This document shows positions 13,570 through 14,364 of a stretch of 14,364 nucleotides of DNA, one piece after another. Positions within the stretch are counted from its first letter, which is position 1; the number at the start of each line of letters is the position of its first letter. A program made the position numbers and the translations under genes. The notes below the pieces were generated by a model that was given only the letters and a program-made list of their open reading frames with translations, had not been told where the DNA came from and ran no database searches. The stretch comes from Bacteroidales bacterium (GTDB lineage: Bacteria > Bacteroidota > Bacteroidia > Bacteroidales > UBA932): contig JAFZGK010000068.1 in assembly GCA_017555445.1 (NCBI GenBank), forward strand, positions 1 through 14,364, written 5' to 3'.

Positions 13570-14364
13570 TCAGATTTCTATCGGTTCAGCTATAAGATCG
13601 TATTCATCAGCACCGGTAACTTTCACTGTAATGAATTCACCTATAAGAGAATACGGATCCACATCGCCCATTACGGAAGAATCATGTCTGACAAGAATCT
13701 CGCCATCGACTTCAGGGCTCTCAAACTCGCTTCTGCAGACATATACACCATCAGTAAAGTCATCTACAATCACCTTGATCTCACTGCCAACACGTGACTG
13801 ATTGAAATCGTATGAAATCTCGCTCTGGAGAGTCATAAGTTCATCAAGTCTTTCCTGCTTTACTCGAGATGAGATGCTGTCCTTGAGATTCTCTGCGCCG
13901 TATGTGCCTTCCTCTTCAGAGTATTTGAACGCTCCAAGTCTCTCGAAACGCGCATCACGGACAAAATCAAGAAGTTCATTGAAATCACGCTTTCCTTCAC
14001 CAGGATGGCCGACGATCATTGTTGTCCTCAAGACTACTCCAGGCACCTTTGTACGCATCTTCTCAATAAGTTCCCTTGTCCATGCACCTGTCACATGTCT
14101 GTGCATATTATCAAGAACCTTATCAGAAATGTGCTGGAGAGGTATGTCCATATAACGGCAGACCTTAGGATTGTTGGCCATCTGATCAAGGACATCCTCA
14201 GGGAAAGCAGCAGGATAAGAATAATGGATTCTCATCCACTCGATGCCTTCTACCTCTGAAAGTCTCTGAAGCAGTTCTGCCAATGCGCGACGGCGATACA
14301 GGTCGAGACCGTAATATGTAGTATCCTGTGCAATGATTATAAGTTCCTTTACTCCTTTAGCAGC
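13570..14364 (-). CDS. rimO: ribosomal protein S12 methylthiotransferase RimO (partial, N-terminus outside window)
   Basis: RimO is a radical SAM enzyme that adds a methylthio group to the conserved Asp of ribosomal protein S12. The visible 264 residues begin inside the radical SAM domain (KELIIIAQDTTYYGLDLYRR) and read through to the C-terminal TRAM domain, which starts near EIKVIVDDFTDGVYVCR. Diagnostic motifs are MDIPLQHISDKVL, RTTMIVGHPGEG and GAFKYSEEEGTYGAENL, the last distinguishing RimO from MiaB. The CxxxCxxC cluster site and the N-terminal UPF0004 domain lie beyond base 14364. The frame is open to the window edge, so a TTG at 14283-14281 is internal and not a start. The gene precedes the lipoprotein gene by seven bases. 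Confidence 0.96.
   Translation of the reverse strand, partial: AAKGVKELIIIAQDTTYYGLDLYRRRALAELLQRLSEVEGIEWMRIHYSYPAAFPEDVLDQMANNPKVCRYMDIPLQHISDKVLDNMHRHVTGAWTRELIEKMRTKVPGVVLRTTMIVGHPGEGKRDFNELLDFVRDARFERLGAFKYSEEEGTYGAENLKDSISSRVKQERLDELMTLQSEISYDFNQSRVGSEIKVIVDDFTDGVYVCRSEFESPEVDGEILVRHDSSVMGDVDPYSLIGEFITVKVTGADEYDLIAEPIEI

Noticed and set aside
14281..14283. TTG as the start of the rimO product
   Set aside because: The frame stays open to the window edge and the upstream residues are recognisable RimO sequence, so this is an internal Leu codon.

Overview
The window is ordinary-looking chromosomal DNA from a member of the Bacteroidales (Bacteroidota). Four things point there: promoters of the Bacteroidota type (a -7 box TAnnTTTG with TTTG or TTG about 20 bases upstream), mostly absent Shine-Dalgarno sequences, lineage-typical proteins (five-repeat DUF349 protein, GlsA/GlsB glycine-lipid enzymes, YidC with a large periplasmic domain), and a type A RNase P RNA of Bacteroidota appearance. 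I cannot name the genus. A gut or rumen origin is an inference from the steroid/bile-acid-type reductases. No insertion sequence, phage gene, tRNA, rRNA or CRISPR array was seen.

Layout. (a) 1-4182, minus strand: a DUF349 coiled-coil protein, then the membrane insertase YidC, then a YggS/PLPBP-type PLP-binding protein cut by the window edge. They are tightly packed, and yidC and yggS overlap by one base. (b) 4183-4290: divergent promoters for that operon and for trmD. (c) 4291-4971, plus: trmD. (d) 4972-5237: no protein gene. It holds a near-consensus promoter, a 5' stem-loop at the predicted start of transcription and a strong bidirectional terminator, together a candidate small RNA of about 115 nt. 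(e) 5238-6583, minus: a glutaminyl cyclase lipoprotein followed by an unrecognised 193-residue protein. (f) 6710-8785, plus: a two-gene operon of a membrane steroid 5-alpha-reductase homologue and an Old Yellow Enzyme family flavin reductase, with a perfect hairpin between them. (g) 8787-9115: the RNase P RNA, starting just after the flavin reductase stop codon, with its terminator. (h) 9197-12599, plus: a DUF1846/UPF0371 protein with an apparently leaderless or near-leaderless start, then glsA and glsB for glycine lipids. (i) 12627-14364, minus: rimO (partial) followed by a lipoprotein of unknown function. This operon converges on glsB through a shared terminator that contains both stop codons.

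How the genes fit together. trmD, rimO and rnpB are housekeeping translation genes, and yidC is a housekeeping membrane gene. The accessory interest lies in two lipid-related modules. The paired 5-alpha-reductase and Old Yellow Enzyme could act on 3-keto-delta-4 steroids or bile acid intermediates, and similar 5AR/5BR pairs have been linked to isoallo-bile acid formation in gut Bacteroidales. The DUF1846-glsA-glsB operon should make N-acyl, O-acyl glycine lipids and attaches an uncharacterised DUF to that pathway. All functional calls are from protein and motif recognition by eye; no database search was run.
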